DNA from: G963663315 sp965214205
GTDB taxonomy: Bacteria; Pseudomonadota; Gammaproteobacteria; Arenicellales; Poriferihabitantaceae
Direction: 5' to 3'
DNA: 64,000 nt
Assembly: GCA_965214205.1 (NCBI GenBank)
Contig: OZ243941.1
Location: forward strand, 744,001-808,000
Each line of letters opens with the position of its first letter. Positions within the stretch are counted from its first letter, which is position 1. Below are positions 18,211-26,799 of the stretch, piece by piece. The translations under genes and the position numbers were made by a program. The notes beneath the pieces are model-generated. The model worked only from the letters and a program-made list of their open reading frames with translations, made no database searches and was not told the origin of the DNA.

Positions 18211-18240
18211 ATTTTAGCGCTCAATGGAGTAGAGTGCTAA
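18211..18240 (-). promoter_or_regulatory. rpoH promoter overlapped by a CIRCE/HrcA operator
   Basis: On the minus strand the sequence is TTAGCACTC, nine bases, GAGCGCTAA (18240 down to 18214). The CIRCE consensus bound by HrcA is TTAGCACTC-N9-GAGTGCTAA, so 17 of 18 fixed bases match with the exact spacer. A sigma-70-like promoter overlaps it: -35 TTAGCA at 18240-18235, 18-bp spacer, -10 TAAAAT at 18216-18211. The operator therefore covers the promoter, the classic layout for HrcA repression. Confidence 0.75.
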
Positions 18241-18266
18241 TAATTTTGAAAGTTCCACGGAATAAT

Positions 18267-19028
18267 TCAATTATTTTCCTGTTTATCCGACTCTTCCTCT
18301 ACACCCGGTCCTCCCTCGACCCATGCCCGGATTTTCACTTCCGCTTCCCTGGCGAGCCGGTCCCGTGAATCGCTTGGCGCCAGTAATTCAAAAACCTGGA
18401 CGTGAACTCGTATCCTGCCCAGACAGACAGTCTGCCACAGGCTTTGCAGGAACGTCATGTTTCTCCCGTAACTGACTTCGGGAAATGAATTGCCATTCTT
18501 GTCCGAATAGCGTAGGGCGACCGGCTGCACGCGGGCATTGCTGTTAATCGCGGATTGCATCAGCCGCGGATAGAACCGGTTGACGGAGTGTCCGTCTGTA
18601 GTCGTGGCTTCGGGAAAGATCAGGGCCGCCTGGTTCTTTGACAAGGACTCCGACAGCTTGGCGTTGGCGTCCTTCGCTCCCCGGCCCCGATCGATGAACA
18701 GCGTCCCCGCTGTTTTTATAATGAACCCTAATACCGGCCAGTTTGCTATTTCACCTTTTGCAAGAAATACAACCGGCAGTTGTGACCCGATCACCGAAAT
18801 ATCCAGCCAGGAGACATGGTTGGATACTACCAATACTCCTGGAACGGGGGCGGCCCCGCTGAATTGACATCGAACACCCATGGTCCGGACGACTGCTTTA
18901 TGCCAGAACCGGGCGATTTTCTGGTAAAACCCGTAGGTCAGAAAAACTGACAGGATGCTGCAAACGACCCCCGCAAAGAGCAGCAGGCAAAGCAGAAAGA
19001 CTTTGGCGATGCCGGCAATTCTGTTCAC
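18267..19028 (-). CDS. 1-acyl-sn-glycerol-3-phosphate acyltransferase family protein (PlsC-like)
   Basis: About 253-aa membrane-associated acyltransferase. An N-terminal membrane segment (KVFLLCLLLFAGVVCSI) precedes the catalytic NHxxxxD block in SNHVSWLD, with later LFIDRG and IFPEATTTDG motifs of the LPLAT family. It probably acylates a lysophospholipid or ornithine-lipid-type acceptor. The GTG at 19028 follows the hslU stop by one base; a longer reading from 19103 would overlap hslU by 74 bp. The acceptor cannot be decided from sequence. Confidence 0.8.
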   Translation of the reverse strand: MNRIAGIAKVFLLCLLLFAGVVCSILSVFLTYGFYQKIARFWHKAVVRTMGVRCQFSGAAPVPGVLVVSNHVSWLDISVIGSQLPVVFLAKGEIANWPVLGFIIKTAGTLFIDRGRGAKDANAKLSESLSKNQAALIFPEATTTDGHSVNRFYPRLMQSAINSNARVQPVALRYSDKNGNSFPEVSYGRNMTFLQSLWQTVCLGRIRVHVQVFELLAPSDSRDRLAREAEVKIRAWVEGGPGVEEESDKQENN

Positions 19029-19029
19029 A

Positions 19030-20352
19030 TCAAAGGATGTACCGCGACAGGTCCTGGTCGTCTGCGAGGTCTTGCAAGTGCCGGTCCACATAGTCAACAT
19101 CAATGCAGACGTGCTGACCGGACTTGTCGGCCGCTTCGAATGAGATAGTTTCCAGCAGGCGCTCCATCACGGTATGCAGTCTGCGGGCGCCGATATTTTC
19201 GGTTTGTTCGTTGACCTGCCAGGCGACTTCGGCGATACGCTGAATACCCTGCCCCGTGAATTCGAGTTGCAGGCCCTCGGTTGCCATTAACGCCTGGTAT
19301 TGTTCCGTCAATGAGGCGTCCGGTTCAGTCAGTATTCGAACAAAGTCATCGCTGTTCAGCGCTTTCAATTCGACCCGGATCGGAAGTCGACCCTGTAATT
19401 CAGGAATGAGGTCCGATGGTTTGGACAGTTGAAAGGCGCCGGATGCGATGAACAGAATATGGTCTGTTTTTACCATTCCGTATTTTGTCGATACAGTCGA
19501 GCCTTCGACCAGAGGCAGCAGATCTCGTTGTACCCCTTCTCTGGAGGCGTCCACGCCACCCTGGGTTGCGCTGGAACGGTTGACAATTTTGTCGATCTCA
19601 TCCAGGAAAACGATTCCATTCTGCTCGACCTTGTCCAGCGCCTGTACCCGAACCTCTTCTTCGTTGATCAGTTTTGCCACTTCTTCCTCGGTCAGCAATC
19701 TCAACGCTTCCGCCACCGGAACTTTCCGGGTGGTTTTTTTCTGTCCTCCCATGTTCTGGAACAGCCCCTGGAGTTGATGGGTCATTTCTTCCATTCCAGG
19801 GGGCGCCATGATCTCCACGCCAATGGAGGTGTTGTTGACCTCGATTTCTATTTCCTTGTGATTCAGCTTCCCCTCGCGCAGCATCTTCCTGAATTTCTGG
19901 CGGGCGGCGCCGTCGTCATTGACGGGTTCCCCACGGGCGGGAGGCAACAGTATATCCAGCACAATTTCCTCAGCCATGTCTTCGGACTTGCTCCGGACTT
20001 TTTCCATAGCCTGTTCCCGTGTCATTTTCAGGGACATATCCATCAGGTCGCGGATAATCGAATCCACCTCTCTGCCGACATATCCCACTTCGGTGAACTT
20101 GGTCGCTTCGACTTTTATGAATGGCGCGTTGGCCAGTTTGGCCAATCGTCGGGCGATTTCGGTCTTGCCGACCCCGGTGGGTCCGATCATCAGGATGTTT
20201 TTGGGGGTGATTTCTCCACGCAGCTCCGGATCAACCTGCATTCTTCTCCAGCGATTCCTCAGCGCAATCGCAACCGAACGCTTTGCCGCGTTTTGAGCGA
20301 TGATATGCTTGTCCAGTTCTTCGACAATTTCTCTGGGGGTCATTTCAGTCAT
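19030..20352 (-). CDS. hslU: ATP-dependent protease ATPase subunit HslU (ClpY)
   Basis: 440-aa AAA+ unfoldase. Walker A GPTGVGKT is at about 57-64 and Walker B IVFLDEIDKI near residue 250; the family-specific I domain lies between. It unfolds substrates for the HslV peptidase. Start ATG 20352 or the ATG three codons later (MTPREIVEELDK) are both plausible. It follows hslV by 26 bp in the usual hslV-hslU order and is a typical sigma-32 regulon member. Confidence 0.97.
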   Translation of the reverse strand: MTEMTPREIVEELDKHIIAQNAAKRSVAIALRNRWRRMQVDPELRGEITPKNILMIGPTGVGKTEIARRLAKLANAPFIKVEATKFTEVGYVGREVDSIIRDLMDMSLKMTREQAMEKVRSKSEDMAEEIVLDILLPPARGEPVNDDGAARQKFRKMLREGKLNHKEIEIEVNNTSIGVEIMAPPGMEEMTHQLQGLFQNMGGQKKTTRKVPVAEALRLLTEEEVAKLINEEEVRVQALDKVEQNGIVFLDEIDKIVNRSSATQGGVDASREGVQRDLLPLVEGSTVSTKYGMVKTDHILFIASGAFQLSKPSDLIPELQGRLPIRVELKALNSDDFVRILTEPDASLTEQYQALMATEGLQLEFTGQGIQRIAEVAWQVNEQTENIGARRLHTVMERLLETISFEAADKSGQHVCIDVDYVDRHLQDLADDQDLSRYIL

Positions 20353-20378
20353 GGTTGCTACCGGGGTGGAACGTATAA

Positions 20379-20918
20379 TTAATAATCAAGGGTTTCAATG
20401 GTCAGGTGGTCATTGGTATAGATGCAGATCCGTCCGGCGATTCCAAGGCTTTTCTCAACGATCTCGCGCGCGGACAGATCCGAGTTTTCGATCAGGGCGA
20501 GCGCCGCCGACTTGGCGAAATCACCGCCGGAACCGATTGCCATTACCCCCTGTTCGGGCTCGATGACATCTCCGTTCCCGGAAATGATCAGCGACGCTTC
20601 ACTATTGGCTACCGCCAGCAAGGCTTCCAGTCTTCGCAGCATACGGTCGGTACGCCAGTCTTTGGCCAGTTCCACCGCCGCCCGAACCAGTTGGCCCTGA
20701 TGCTTTTCCAGCTTTCCTTCAAACCGCTCGAACAGGGTAAACGCGTCCGCGGTACCGCCCGCAAATCCTGCCAGTACCTGCTTGTTGTATAGGCGCCGCA
20801 CCTTGCGCGCATTGCTTTTCATCATTGTGTTGCCGATCGAAACCTGGCCGTCGCCACCAATCACGACCTGGTTTTCGGTTCGGACAGATAGAATGGTTGT
20901 GCCTCTGAACTGCTTCAT
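20379..20918 (-). CDS. hslV: ATP-dependent protease proteolytic subunit HslV
   Basis: 179-aa threonine peptidase of the proteasome-beta type. The predicted mature N-terminus is Thr7, after removal of MKQFRG, followed by TILSVRTENQVVIGGDGQV. The length matches a full HslV. It forms dodecamers capped by HslU. It lies 46 bp after sspB. The spacer contains a 6-bp-stem hairpin (GTCTCT 20939-20944 with AGAGAC 20952-20957) without a U-tract. Confidence 0.96.
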   Translation of the reverse strand: MKQFRGTTILSVRTENQVVIGGDGQVSIGNTMMKSNARKVRRLYNKQVLAGFAGGTADAFTLFERFEGKLEKHQGQLVRAAVELAKDWRTDRMLRRLEALLAVANSEASLIISGNGDVIEPEQGVMAIGSGGDFAKSAALALIENSDLSAREIVEKSLGIAGRICIYTNDHLTIETLDY

Positions 20919-20964
20919 TGGATCACTCCGGGATACGGGTCTCTCCTGACAAGAGACGGATATT

Positions 20965-21447
20965 TTACTTGACCAGTTTCAAATGAGGTGACGAATCGGG
21001 CTTTTTATTTGATTTGCTGCCCGATTCACCGCCATTCGACGGGGGTTTTTCCCGGCTGCGCTGGCCTTTTGGGGGTGGCGTGTCACTCTCCTCGAACACG
21101 ATTCCGACTCCATTTTCCTTGGCATAGACCGCCATCACGGCAAATATGGGTATACAAACGTCGAACGGCCTCCCGGAAAAACGGGCCGAGCACATCAGGA
21201 ATTCATTGCCAAGCTCAAGCGCTTTCACCGATTGTGGATGAATATTCAATACGATTTGATCTTCCCTGACATATTCCAGCGGCACAATAACATCTTTGAG
21301 CCTGGCGTTTACCCGAACCTGCGGTGTCAGTCCGTTGTCAATCGACCACTCGTAGATGGCCCGAATCAGATAGGGTTTGGTGGAACCGGGCAGAGAGGAT
21401 CGGCGCTTGCCTGATCCGCCGCCTTTATCTTTGTCTGAAGTTCCCAT
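20965..21447 (-). CDS. sspB: ClpXP protease specificity-enhancing factor SspB
   Basis: 160-aa adaptor that delivers ssrA-tagged proteins to ClpXP. The folded domain spans about residues 24-125 (STKPYLIRAIYEWSIDNGLT onward). A disordered Ser/Lys-rich linker leads to the C-terminal PHLKLVK, matching the ClpX-binding tail of SspB. An unusual 20-residue Gly/Ser/Lys-rich N-terminal extension precedes the domain. It lies 11 bp after sspA. Confidence 0.92.
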   Translation of the reverse strand: MGTSDKDKGGGSGKRRSSLPGSTKPYLIRAIYEWSIDNGLTPQVRVNARLKDVIVPLEYVREDQIVLNIHPQSVKALELGNEFLMCSARFSGRPFDVCIPIFAVMAVYAKENGVGIVFEESDTPPPKGQRSREKPPSNGGESGSKSNKKPDSSPHLKLVK

Positions 21448-21458
21448 CAGGGGTTGAT

Positions 21459-22103
21459 TCAGGCGGCCTGATGCAGGTTCAATTCGTAGTCACTGAGGCT
21501 TTCCCTGAATGCGGGTCGTTTAAAAAGCGATTCTCCGTACTTGATCAGGGGAGCGGCCTGCTTTGGCAGGGTCACGCCCATAGCGGGAATGCGCCATAAC
21601 AAGGGCGCAAGATAAGCGTCAATCAAAGTGTAGTCGGCGCCCAGAAAAAAGGGTTTGTCCGCAAACATCGGAGACAGGGAAATCAACCCGTCGTGCAGGT
21701 CTTTTTTCAGAGCGGAAGGGGGGTCAAGGGCGGGTATTTCACCCAGAGCATAAATCGGTTTCAGCCAGTCACGCGTCAGGCGCCAGACCGTCAGGCGGGT
21801 TTTAGCTCTCATAATGGGGTCAACCGGCATCAGGGGAGGATGGGGAAAACGTTCGTCCAGATACTCGACGATGACTCCCATGCCGTAAAGCGCGACATCG
21901 CGGTCAATCAGGGTAGGCGTTTCACCATAGGGGTTATGCTGCCCCAATTTGTCGGGGTCGTCATCCGGCGAAACGTATTCAATCGCACAGTCAATGTCTT
22001 TTTCGATCAGAACGATGCGGCAGCAATGGCTGAAAACGTCAAACTGGCTCGACAGCAATGTCATCGCAGGGTGTCGGTCTGCATGCAACCCCGTGGTCAT
22101 CAT
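21459..22103 (-). CDS. sspA: Stringent starvation protein A (GST-fold RNA polymerase-associated protein)
   Basis: 214-aa glutathione-S-transferase-fold protein. SspA binds RNA polymerase in starved cells. Recognised by SHCCRIVLIEKDIDCAIEYV and NPYGETPTLIDRDVALYGMG, and by the sspA-sspB pairing directly after the cytochrome bc1 operon, a common gammaproteobacterial order. The start could be ATG 22103 or the later ATG at 22064; neither has a clear ribosome-binding site. Confidence 0.9.
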   Translation of the reverse strand: MMTTGLHADRHPAMTLLSSQFDVFSHCCRIVLIEKDIDCAIEYVSPDDDPDKLGQHNPYGETPTLIDRDVALYGMGVIVEYLDERFPHPPLMPVDPIMRAKTRLTVWRLTRDWLKPIYALGEIPALDPPSALKKDLHDGLISLSPMFADKPFFLGADYTLIDAYLAPLLWRIPAMGVTLPKQAAPLIKYGESLFKRPAFRESLSDYELNLHQAA

Positions 22104-22130
22104 GGAATCAACTTACATCCGGTACGGTCT

Positions 22131-22874
22131 CTAGTGGACATCCCGCCAGTATTCCTTTTTCAGGTAAAACGCAAGTGTGCCCAGCACGGCCAGAAACAGC
22201 ATCACCCATATACCATAATCAATCCGGACCATGCGGGCCGGTTCCGCCATGTAATACAGGAAATTGGTCAGATCGCGCATCGCGTGATCATACTCTTCAG
22301 CGCTCATTTTCCCCGGCTGCGCCAGTTCCAGGTCAATGACTTCCCGTTCATTGCCGTGACTGTCGGTTTCGATGGTCTTGCTGGCATGCTGTATTCCCTG
22401 CAATTCGTACAGGGCATGAGGCATGGCAACCTGCGGGAATACCAGATTGTTCCAGCCGCTGGCCGTGGATTCATCCCGGTAAAAAGTGCGAAGATAGGTA
22501 TAAAGCCAGTTCGGGTCTCTCAGCTTGCCGATCAGGGACAGATCCGGAGGCGCGACCCCAAACCATTCCTCGCCCTGTTCCGCGGTCATGGTTGTGGTCA
22601 TGTTGTCGGCAATTTTGCCGCCTGTGAAAATCATTTGCGATTCAACCAGATCTTCGGGAATCTCCAGGTCCGCGGCCATCCGGTTATAGCGCATGTACTT
22701 CGCGCTGTGACAGGACATACAGTAGTTCACAAACAGTTTGGCCCCGTTTTGCAACGAAACCTTATCTCGTAATGACACCTCGACCCGGTCCAGGGCCGCG
22801 CTACCGCTTGCTGCAAATCCGGCCGGCGAACTGATCGCCAGGGCCAGGGCCAGAGTCAGAAACCGTTTTTTCAT
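22131..22874 (-). CDS. petC: Cytochrome c1 subunit of the bc1 complex
   Basis: 247-aa heme c protein with a signal peptide (about 1-21), a CMSCH heme-binding motif at 52-56, and a C-terminal membrane anchor (about 215-235, GIWVMLFLAVLGTLAFYL). It passes electrons from the Rieske centre to soluble cytochrome c in the periplasm. The ATG shares one base with the cytochrome b stop (TGATG), so the genes are coupled. Confidence 0.95.
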   Translation of the reverse strand: MKKRFLTLALALAISSPAGFAASGSAALDRVEVSLRDKVSLQNGAKLFVNYCMSCHSAKYMRYNRMAADLEIPEDLVESQMIFTGGKIADNMTTTMTAEQGEEWFGVAPPDLSLIGKLRDPNWLYTYLRTFYRDESTASGWNNLVFPQVAMPHALYELQGIQHASKTIETDSHGNEREVIDLELAQPGKMSAEEYDHAMRDLTNFLYYMAEPARMVRIDYGIWVMLFLAVLGTLAFYLKKEYWRDVH

Positions 22875-24289
22875 CAGCTAATCCTCTCTGGAACAGGTTT
22901 GACTTTTTCCGGGCTTATGAAAGCGGGCCGGATACCCAGTATGAAAAGTATCGCAATGGACAGAATCGTATAAACCAGTTTCAGGCCTGTGCCCGGACCT
23001 CCACTCCAGCCAAACCACCAGTAGAAAAGTGTCCCGGCAAACAGGGCTGCCGCTATCCAGAACAGAAGTTTCCCGACTATCGTCAACTCTTGGCCGGCAG
23101 AGCTGAAACTCGGATAGAGCAGGAAATACGCGAAATAGATCAACGTGAAAAACTGCGCCATTATGGTCAGGTCCGTGGTCGGCGCCTTGGTACCCAGCCA
23201 TCCCAGAATCAGGAAGGTGATTACAAAAAGCGCCAGCGAAAACCGGGTGGTCAGACCTTTGTACCGTATGGATTTGACCGGACTCTTGTCCAGCCACGGC
23301 AGGAAGAAGAACACGGCGACGGAAGCGAACATCACCAGTACCCCCCAGACCTGGGTGCCGGCAAAACTGGGTATTGCACGCAGGATCGCGTAGTAAGGCG
23401 TGAAGTACCATACCGGTGCGATATGTTCCGGGGTTTTCAATGGATTGGCTGGTTCATAATTGGGTTGCTCCAGGAAATACCCGCCCATTTCCGGCATGAA
23501 AAACACAATGGCGAAGAAGAAGGCCATGAACACAACCGTCCCCAGAACATCCTTGACCGTATAGTACGGATGAAAGGGGATGCCGTCGGCGGGCGCGTCT
23601 TCGCTCCACTGGTTGCCTTTCGGGCCTTTCTTGATCTCAATGCCATCGGGGTTGTTCGACCCGACTTTATGCAGGGAAACGATGTGCAGGAACACCAACC
23701 CGACCAGAACAAATGGAATCAGGTAATGAAGCGCGTAAAAACGGTTCAGGGTGATGTCTGAAATCACGTAATCGCCCCGGATCCATTCCGACAACATGGG
23801 TCCGATCAAAGGCAGGGTCTCGAACAGATTCACGATAACCTGGGCGCCCCAGAAAGACATTTGGCCCCAGGGCAGCAGATAACCAAAAAAGGCGGTAGCC
23901 ATCATCGCAAGATAGATGACCATGCCGAAAATCCAGATCAGTTCACGGGGATTCCGGTAGGAACCGTACAGCAGTCCGCGAAACATGTGCAGGTAAATGA
24001 CGATAAAGAACATCGACGAACCGGTGGAGTGCATGTAACGCACGAACCAGCCACCCCAGACATCGCGCATGATGTATTCGACGGAATCAAAGGCGAGACT
24101 GGCATCCGGCTTGTAGTTCATTGCCAGCAATATCCCGGTCACGATTTGCAGGGCCAATACTACTATCGCCAGGCCGCCGAAGAAATACCAGAAATTGAAG
24201 TTCTTTGGCGCGAAGTATTCGGTCATGTGTTCTTGCATGGCCTTGCGCGCCGGAAAGCGGTCGTCCAGCCAATTTATCAGGAATCGCAT
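22874..24289 (-). CDS. petB: Cytochrome b subunit of the bc1 complex
   Basis: 471-aa multi-spanning protein carrying hemes bL and bH, the quinol-oxidising and quinone-reducing core of complex III. Heme-ligating His regions are in YMHSTGSSMFFIVIYLHMF and ALHYLIPF...FLHIVSLH. The protein is longer than the roughly 400-430 aa usual for proteobacteria; the extra length is in additional hydrophobic C-terminal segments before the typical ending KPVPERIS. Start and stop each share one base with the neighbouring genes. Confidence 0.95.
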   Translation of the reverse strand: MRFLINWLDDRFPARKAMQEHMTEYFAPKNFNFWYFFGGLAIVVLALQIVTGILLAMNYKPDASLAFDSVEYIMRDVWGGWFVRYMHSTGSSMFFIVIYLHMFRGLLYGSYRNPRELIWIFGMVIYLAMMATAFFGYLLPWGQMSFWGAQVIVNLFETLPLIGPMLSEWIRGDYVISDITLNRFYALHYLIPFVLVGLVFLHIVSLHKVGSNNPDGIEIKKGPKGNQWSEDAPADGIPFHPYYTVKDVLGTVVFMAFFFAIVFFMPEMGGYFLEQPNYEPANPLKTPEHIAPVWYFTPYYAILRAIPSFAGTQVWGVLVMFASVAVFFFLPWLDKSPVKSIRYKGLTTRFSLALFVITFLILGWLGTKAPTTDLTIMAQFFTLIYFAYFLLYPSFSSAGQELTIVGKLLFWIAAALFAGTLFYWWFGWSGGPGTGLKLVYTILSIAILFILGIRPAFISPEKVKPVPERIS

Positions 24290-24882
24290 TACGCCACCTC
24301 CCCGTCTTCACCGATCAACAACACGTCATCGGACAGATACTGATAGGGGGGCACCACCAGATTGGTTGGCGCTGGCACTCCACTGTAAACCCGGCCCGCC
24401 AGATCGAATTTGGAACCATGGCAGGCGCACAGGAATCCGCCCTTCCAGTCATCATCGAATGAGACCGCGCCGATTTCGGGCTGATATTTCGGAGAACATC
24501 CCAGATGGGTACAGATGCCGACCAGAACCAGTATATCGTCCTTGATGGATCGAAATGGATTGCGGGCATATTCGGGTTGTTGGTTCTGATCCGAATCCGG
24601 GTCCGCGAGCCGGTCATCCATGCTCGGCAGCAGGCCCAGGACTTCAGGCGAACGCTTGATTATCCAGACCGGTTTCCCGCGCCATTCAACCGTGATCTGC
24701 TGGCCTGCTTCAATTTTGCTGATGTCCACCTCTACCGGAGCGCCTGCCGCCTTCGCCTTTTCGCTCGGCAACATACTGCCGGCAAACGGCACTGCCAATC
24801 CTGCCGCGCCCGCCAGGCCCACACCTGTGGTTGCGATAGTCAACAGGCGTCGCCGCCTGTTATCCACATGGTCGCCAGTCAT
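24289..24882 (-). CDS. petA: Rieske iron-sulfur subunit of the bc1 complex
   Basis: 197-aa protein with a Tat-type leader (RRRLLTIATTG, about 10-20) and membrane anchor. The Rieske 2Fe-2S motifs are CTHLGC at 124-129 and CACHG at 152-156: ligands C124, H126, C152, H155, with disulfide cysteines C129 and C154. It takes electrons from quinol at the periplasmic face and passes them to cytochrome c1. First gene of petABC. Confidence 0.96.
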   Translation of the reverse strand: MTGDHVDNRRRRLLTIATTGVGLAGAAGLAVPFAGSMLPSEKAKAAGAPVEVDISKIEAGQQITVEWRGKPVWIIKRSPEVLGLLPSMDDRLADPDSDQNQQPEYARNPFRSIKDDILVLVGICTHLGCSPKYQPEIGAVSFDDDWKGGFLCACHGSKFDLAGRVYSGVPAPTNLVVPPYQYLSDDVLLIGEDGEVA

Positions 24883-24997
24883 GTTTAAACCTCTGAATCG
24901 GGAAAATTGTTTGACCTGTCCTGGACACCCTGCTCAATTCATGAATTCCTGATGCGATTCCAGAATTGATTTGTACCCGGACCTTGAAAAACGCCAG

Positions 24998-25006
24998 ATT
25001 ATACCA
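24998..25006 (-). promoter_or_regulatory. Extended -10 promoter upstream of petABC
   Basis: On the minus strand, 115 bases before the petA start, TGGTATAAT forms an extended -10 (TGn plus TATAAT). The -35 match at normal spacing is poor, which is usual for extended -10 promoters. The 157-bp gap between petA and rmuC holds no other feature I can support. Confidence 0.5.
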
Positions 25007-25039
25007 GAACCCGCAAATGATTCTAAAGTAATTCATTAT

Positions 25040-26305
25040 TCACTCCTCCAGCAACCGTCTGGCTGATTCGGGTAACTGCTTTCTGGATCGGGCGCCAAGT
25101 TTATCGAGCTTGTCGATACGTTTGACGATGCTGCCTCTGGCGCCGGTATGTAGCCGGTTGCGCGCCTCGGTATAGCTTTCCTGTACCGACTGGATATTTT
25201 TGCCGAGCTTGTCGAGCGATTCGATCAGCAGCGCGAACTGATCATATAGCCCCCCGGCGCTGTCGGCGATCTGTTGCGCGTAACGGTTTTGTTTTTCATT
25301 GCGCCAGATGTTGGCGACGGTGCGAAGCGTTGGCATCAGTGTCGTGGTCGATACGATCACAATGCCCTTGTTCCAGGCTTGCTGGAACAGCCCCGGCTCG
25401 GTTTGCAGGGCCAGAATCCAGGCCGGTTCGACCGGAATGAACATGAAGACGAATTCCAGGCTGTGAACACTGTCGAGATTCTGGTAGGACTTCCCGGACA
25501 GGTTGGCGATATGTGATTTGATGGATGTCAGGTGGTCCTTCAGCGCCTGGGTCTGTTCCACTTCCTCGCTGGCGTTGAAGAAGGCTTCCCAGGCTTTCAG
25601 GGATACCTTCGCATCGACCACGATATCCTTGTTTTCAGGCAGATGAATGACGACATCGGGTTGTTTGAGCCGACCGTCTTCGTCTCGATAACTGGCCTGG
25701 GTCTCGTACTCCCTGCCCTTTTCCAGGCCGGACTCTTCCAGCAACCGTTCCAGTACCATCTCCCCCCAGTTGCCCTGGGACTTGCTTTCGCCCTTGAGCG
25801 CGGTGGCAAGCTGCACCGCATCCTGACCAATCTGCCGGGCCTGCTTCTGTAGCTCAATGATCTGTCCCTGCAGACGGTTGCGGTCCTTCAGGTCTTCCTG
25901 ATGGGTTTCGTTGACGCGCTTGCGGAAGGACTCGATCTCCTGTTTCAGCGGTTCGAGGCTGGAATCCAGGGTTCGTTTGCTGTCTTGATCAAATTTCTTG
26001 CGGCTTTCCTCGAACACGCGGTTTGACAATACCTCAAAATCCTTTTGCAGTTGTTCGCGGGAGCGGCCGATTTCCTGATTGAGTTCCTGGTAAAATTTCA
26101 GCTGTTCTTCGGAGCGTACTCCGGCAGTTGCAAGCTCAAGCCCGGTCTCGCGCAGCCTGTTCTGAACGGTGTCCAGCTCGGTTTGCAGCGCTGCTTTCTC
26201 CGTTTCCAGCCTGATTTTCCGGCGGCTGCTGGCAAGCCCACAGGCTACCAGCAATATCGACAGTACGACCACCGCCACCCACAGCGAATATGAAATCATT
26301 TCCAT
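25040..26305 (-). CDS. rmuC: DNA recombination protein RmuC
   Basis: 421-aa protein with one N-terminal membrane helix (about 7-26), a long coiled coil (about 30-160), and the RmuC nuclease-like domain beginning around GNWGEMVLERLLEESGL and including PDVVIHLPENKDIVVDAK. RmuC limits inversion at short repeats in E. coli and has a predicted nuclease fold. Its length is typical. It is divergent from yggX (about 210 bp apart). Confidence 0.93.
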   Translation of the reverse strand: MEMISYSLWVAVVVLSILLVACGLASSRRKIRLETEKAALQTELDTVQNRLRETGLELATAGVRSEEQLKFYQELNQEIGRSREQLQKDFEVLSNRVFEESRKKFDQDSKRTLDSSLEPLKQEIESFRKRVNETHQEDLKDRNRLQGQIIELQKQARQIGQDAVQLATALKGESKSQGNWGEMVLERLLEESGLEKGREYETQASYRDEDGRLKQPDVVIHLPENKDIVVDAKVSLKAWEAFFNASEEVEQTQALKDHLTSIKSHIANLSGKSYQNLDSVHSLEFVFMFIPVEPAWILALQTEPGLFQQAWNKGIVIVSTTTLMPTLRTVANIWRNEKQNRYAQQIADSAGGLYDQFALLIESLDKLGKNIQSVQESYTEARNRLHTGARGSIVKRIDKLDKLGARSRKQLPESARRLLEE

Positions 26306-26519
26306 CAGGTAACCGGATTACGGGGAGTCGTATGTAACGGACAAACTGACCGCTCCCTTGCCAGCATGGTCGGGGTCTGGTCGAGGTCGTGAAATTCTGG
26401 CTATTGTGCGGTACACTGTCGGGTTCATCGGGCCACTCGGGAAACGCAATCATGCCACGAGATGCGCCCCTGTTCAATTTGTAATCTTGATAATGTGGGC
26501 TGCCTGGAGAGCCAATTCC

Positions 26520-26795
26520 ATGACACGACAGGTGAACTGTACAAAACTCGGCAAGCAAGCCGAAGGGCTGCCGCGTCCGCCCTGGCCTGGAGAGCTGGGT
26601 CAGAAAATATTTGATCAGATATCGAAGGAAGCCTGGCAGGAGTGGTTGCGCCAGCAAACCATACTGATCAACGAGTACAAGCTCAATCCGCTGGATGCCA
26701 GCCACAAGAAATATCTGGCCAGCCAGATGGAAGCCTGGTTGTTTGGTGACGGCATCGTATTGCCGGACGCATGGAAAGCGCAATCGGAATCGTAA
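26520..26795 (+). CDS. yggX: Probable Fe(2+)-trafficking protein YggX
   Basis: 91-aa protein that protects iron-sulfur enzymes against oxidation. The near-invariant start MTRQVNCTKLGKQAEGLP and the block ELGQKIFDQISKEAWQEWL identify it. The ATG at 26520 has GGAGAG about eight bases upstream; upstream in-frame codons give no family sequence. The usual partner mutY is not adjacent. The 214 bp before it hold no gene and no promoter I can defend. Confidence 0.95.
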   Translation: MTRQVNCTKLGKQAEGLPRPPWPGELGQKIFDQISKEAWQEWLRQQTILINEYKLNPLDASHKKYLASQMEAWLFGDGIVLPDAWKAQSES

Positions 26796-26799
26796 GGTC

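Noticed and set aside
19429..20382. 317-codon open frame on the plus strand opposite hslU
   Set aside because: It is fully antisense to an unmistakable hslU, has no recognisable domain and a His/Gly/Phe-rich composition typical of shadow frames.
20919..20964. Possible sigma-32 promoter just upstream of hslV
   Set aside because: CTTGTCA and CCCGTAT resemble the two boxes, but the spacing is only about seven bases, too short for a heat-shock promoter.
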